Source: JALZMG01 sp963844175 (lineage in GTDB: Bacteria > Actinomycetota > Acidimicrobiia > Acidimicrobiales > Ilumatobacteraceae). From it: a stretch of DNA of 64,000 nt. Position 1 is the stretch's first letter, and every line of letters starts with the position of its first letter. Below are positions 62,128 to 64,000 of the stretch, piece after piece. The stretch spans positions 496,001 to 560,000 of the forward strand of contig CAWJNE010000021.1 in assembly GCA_963844175.1 (NCBI GenBank), read 5' to 3'. Made by a program: the position numbers and the translations under genes. The notes beneath the pieces were generated by a model. It ran no database searches. It was given only the letters and a program-made list of their open reading frames with translations, and was not told where the DNA came from.

Positions 62128-62525
62128 GGGTCGGGCGCTGGCGCCAGCTCGACGATCGGGCCCCACGCCTCCTCGCCGCCGGCCGGGTCGGCGTAGATCG
62201 CTGCCGCACCGATCGGTGTCCCGCGGGGGTCGACCAGGAAGTCGAAACGTCCGGGGATCACCCGGATGGTGCCGTCGCGGTGCAGTGTCGGGAGGTTGGT
62301 CGCCGCACCATCGAGACGGCACTCGCCCGTCGCCATCGCCCGGCGGAACCCGGCCCAGTGTCGCTCGCGGTACTCCGGCGGCACGATCAGGTCGACCGGC
62401 TCGCCGAGCGCATCATCGGCCGCGTGTCCGAACAGCTCGGTGGCGCGGGCGCTCCAGTGGACGATGTGGCCGTCGACGTCGGCGACGACCAAGGCGGAAC
62501 CGGTCACCGGACGATCATGCGTCAC
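62124..62525 (-). CDS. Single PAS-domain protein
   Basis: A 133-aa PAS sensor: GSALVVADVDGHIVHWSARA, TELFGHAADDALGEPVDLIV and PPEYRERHWAGFRRAM are the family core. There is no attached output domain. Its stop overlaps the start of the ABC exporter, so it may sense a signal relevant to that transporter. GTG 62525 is the likely start. Confidence 0.85.
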   Translation of the reverse strand: MTHDRPVTGSALVVADVDGHIVHWSARATELFGHAADDALGEPVDLIVPPEYRERHWAGFRRAMATGECRLDGAATNLPTLHRDGTIRVIPGRFDFLVDPRGTPIGAAAIYADPAGGEEAWGPIVELAPAPDP

Positions 62526-62577
62526 GCCCGCCGTCCCGGATAGAACGATTGGCGGCCCGCGTCGACCGTTTCGCGGT

Positions 62578-62607
62578 CACATCGCCATCGTTTCCGATGG
62601 CGATGTG
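62578..62607 (-). terminator. Hairpin after the WYL regulator gene
   Basis: CACATCGCCATCG and CGATGGCGATGTG form a perfect 13-bp stem with a 4-nt loop, 3 nt beyond the WYL stop. It lacks a T-run but its position fits an intrinsic-like terminator. Confidence 0.7.
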
Positions 62608-62609
62608 CC

Positions 62610-63584
62610 TCAGAACCGGGAGTGGCGGGTGGCGGTCGCTTGGAGGCGGGTGGCGAGGAGGTCGAGCTCCTTGCGCACCTCGGGTGAGTCGTCGAGGTCG
62701 ACGTCGAACGGCAGGCTGGCCACGTACCGGGCGATCCAGTCGGGATCGCCGCCGATCGTGGCCACGCACGCGTCGTCACCGTCGGGCTCGATGATCGCCA
62801 CCGTGGCCGGGATCTCCCGCGCCGCCATCTCGGCCGGCATCGGCAGGTGCACCCGGGCGTGGGTGTCATAGACCCGCACGGCCACCCCCTCGGCCACCAG
62901 CGCGGCGGCGTCCGGCGCGGCACGGTCGGCGCTGCGCGCGCCGGTGGCCGCCGGCGGACCGACCCGATCGATGCGGAAGGTGCGCCAATCGTCCCGGTCG
63001 AGGTCGAAGGCCACGAGGTACCACCGTGAGCGCAGCGACACCAGCCGGTGCGGCTCCACATGACGGCGACTCGTCCGGTCGTCGCCGGTGCGGTAGTCGA
63101 AGCGCACCCGTTCGCCCCGCCGGCAGGACTGGGCCAGGGCCAGCAAGGTCGACGTGTCGGTGCGCTCTGGTCCCGCAGGGCTCGGCCGGCCGAGCCGCAC
63201 GCTCACCTCGGCCAGCGTGTCGACCCGCTCGCGCAGCGCGCTCGGCAGCACCTGGGCCAGCTTGGTGAGGGCGGCCAGCGCCGCTTCACCGAGTTGGGCG
63301 TCGGCGGCGCTCGACAGATCGCGCAGCGCCACCGACACGGCGACCGCTTCGTCGTCGTCGAGCAGCAGCGGCGGGAGACGACCCCCGGCGCCGAGCCGGT
63401 ACCCGCCGTACCGGCCGGGGAGGCTCTCGATCGGATAGCCCAGGTCGCGCAGCCGGGTCACGTCGCGCCGCAGCGTGCGGTCGGTGACCTCCAAGCGGTC
63501 GACCAGCTCGGCCGCCGACCACTGCGGCCGCGACGAGAAGAGCACGAGCAGGCGCAGGAGTCTCGCGGGGGTGTCGATGGACAC
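62610..63584 (-). CDS. HTH/WYL-domain transcriptional regulator
   Basis: A 324-aa regulator. The N-terminal winged helix (ARLLRLLVLFSSRPQWSAAE, then TDRTLRRDVTRLRDLGYPIE) is followed by a WYL domain (RRHVEPHRLVSLRSRWYLVA). WYL domains sense nucleic-acid or small-molecule ligands. GTG 63584 fits the family start; ATG-type extension to 63620 would cross the palindrome. It is divergent from a 51-aa gene, with an inverted repeat between them, so it probably controls both. Confidence 0.9.
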   Translation of the reverse strand: MSIDTPARLLRLLVLFSSRPQWSAAELVDRLEVTDRTLRRDVTRLRDLGYPIESLPGRYGGYRLGAGGRLPPLLLDDDEAVAVSVALRDLSSAADAQLGEAALAALTKLAQVLPSALRERVDTLAEVSVRLGRPSPAGPERTDTSTLLALAQSCRRGERVRFDYRTGDDRTSRRHVEPHRLVSLRSRWYLVAFDLDRDDWRTFRIDRVGPPAATGARSADRAAPDAAALVAEGVAVRVYDTHARVHLPMPAEMAAREIPATVAIIEPDGDDACVATIGGDPDWIARYVASLPFDVDLDDSPEVRKELDLLATRLQATATRHSRF

Positions 63585-63594
63585 ACAGCGTGCC

Positions 63595-63618
63595 AGAACA
63601 TGCGGACATGTTCTGTCC
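63595..63618. promoter_or_regulatory. Overlapping palindromes between WYL regulator and small gene
   Basis: AGAACATG-CGGA-CATGTTCT (63595-63614) is a perfect 20-bp inverted repeat, and GGACA-TGTTC-TGTCC (63604-63618) overlaps it. Lying between divergent genes, it is the likely operator of the WYL regulator. The spacing does not match an SOS box. Confidence 0.6.
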
Positions 63619-63667
63619 ACGATCGTCCGTACGTTCGATGCAGGAACCCGGACGAGGAGGACCCCCG

Positions 63668-63823
63668 ATGGACTACATCAGCTTCGACACCGCCTGGCAG
63701 TTGCGCCACGACCGCCGTGAGCACGTGCTCGAGGAGTTCGCCACGGCTCGCCGGCGGCGCCGGCGGGTCCGCCGGCACCTGTTCCTGGTCCGCGGACCGG
63801 CCGATCAGCAGTCAGCCTGCTGA
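63668..63823 (+). CDS. 51-aa arginine-rich small protein
   Basis: A 51-aa protein: an N-terminal MDYISFDTAWQLRHDRREHV, then an Arg-rich stretch (TARRRRRRVRRHLFLVRG) and a C-terminal Cys. GAGGAGG lies 7 nt before ATG 63668, one of the best ribosome-binding sites in the window, which argues that it is real. I recognise no family. It faces the WYL regulator across a palindrome and is probably its target. Confidence 0.6.
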   Translation: MDYISFDTAWQLRHDRREHVLEEFATARRRRRRVRRHLFLVRGPADQQSAC

Positions 63824-63847
63824 CGATGAGCGGGACGGGGCGGCCCG

Positions 63848-64000
63848 TCAGCGCGTGCGCAAGGTCGCCAGGGCGTCGGCGAGGACGTCGGCCATGAGGT
63901 TCGAGAGCTCATCGTGACGCGCCATGGCGACCGGCAGGCGGCTCGGCACCCGGCGCGGCTCGGGCACTGGCCGGCGCAGCGTGATCGACGTCGCCAACAC
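63848..64000 (-). CDS. Partial minus-strand gene at right edge, unrecognised
   Basis: Fifty codons before a TGA stop read RRPVPEPRRVPSRLPVAMAR and DELSNLMADVLADALATLR. The beginning is outside the window and the family is not recognisable. Codon use fits the neighbours but the reading is tentative. Confidence 0.35.
   Translation of the reverse strand: MLATSITLRRPVPEPRRVPSRLPVAMARHDELSNLMADVLADALATLRTR

Noticed and set aside
63595..63614. Actinobacterial SOS (LexA) box
   Set aside because: GAAC and GTTC are 10 nt apart rather than the 4 nt of the GAAC-N4-GTTC type.

Overview
The window is 64 kb of very GC-rich DNA from a high-GC actinobacterium. Gene content fits an Acidimicrobiia-like lineage: F420/LLM- and PPOX-type oxidoreductases, a Mycobacterium-type dCTP deaminase, a dnaK-grpE-dnaJ-hspR operon behind a HAIR operator, a SigK/RskA pair and LPxTG-like surface proteins. 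The class is an inference from gene content, not from a marker phylogeny. Coding density is high. Neighbouring genes are often joined by ATGA, GTGA or TGATG overlaps. Many genes have no Shine-Dalgarno sequence but a TAnnnT hexamer 6-8 nt before the start codon, which suggests leaderless mRNAs. There are no rRNA genes, CRISPR arrays, transposases or prophage genes; one tRNA-Gly(CCC) is present.

Layout. 1-6.1 kb: edge of an NTF2-like gene, a short FAD oxidoreductase, a secreted trypsin-like protease, an SNF2 helicase with a small coupled partner, and a DUF427 protein. 6.1-12.2 kb: an accessory patch with a RibD-type remnant, a PPOX gene divergent from a frameshifted TetR gene with a palindromic operator between them, and four secreted proteins with LPxTG-like tails. 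One of those carries a nearly perfect 286-bp internal duplication and another is frameshifted in its signal peptide. 12.2-14.8 kb: tRNA-Gly, a dCTP deaminase interrupted by an intein, and topoisomerase IB. 14.9-18.8 kb: a YedY/sulfite-oxidase-like molybdoenzyme, a methionine-rich fasciclin lipoprotein, an ECF sigma factor and an RskA-like anti-sigma factor. This resembles an oxidant-defence module. 19-25 kb: a membrane Fe-S oxidoreductase (EtfD-like), a cyclic-nucleotide-binding protein and gpmA, then a cassette of a tiny Asp/Gly-repeat peptide, a JmjC oxygenase and a thioredoxin-like ferredoxin. 25-38 kb: catabolic and oxidoreductase genes (aldo/keto reductase, MFS, LLM, sulfatase, dehalogenase-like hydrolase, M14 peptidase, acyl-CoA dehydrogenase), an AraC regulator, a VOC protein and cytidine deaminase. 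38-42 kb: the heat-shock operon. 42-58 kb: histidine-degradation genes hutI, hutF, hutU and hutH, all on the minus strand but separated by a type III polyketide synthase cluster and by a minus-strand run (phyH-like, def, ABC transporter, aldo/keto reductase, azlC, azlD). 58-64 kb: flavin reductase, a heterodimeric ABC exporter with a PAS protein, a WYL regulator facing a 51-aa gene across a palindrome, and the edge of another gene.

Three families of dispersed intergenic palindromic repeats run through the window. One (about 100 bp) occurs at least five times between genes. A second (83 bp, 15-bp arms) starts just after the stop codon of two unrelated genes. A third (GTGAACAAACGC-type) lies in a divergent promoter region and also, as a variant, inside the coding sequence of an ABC transporter linker.
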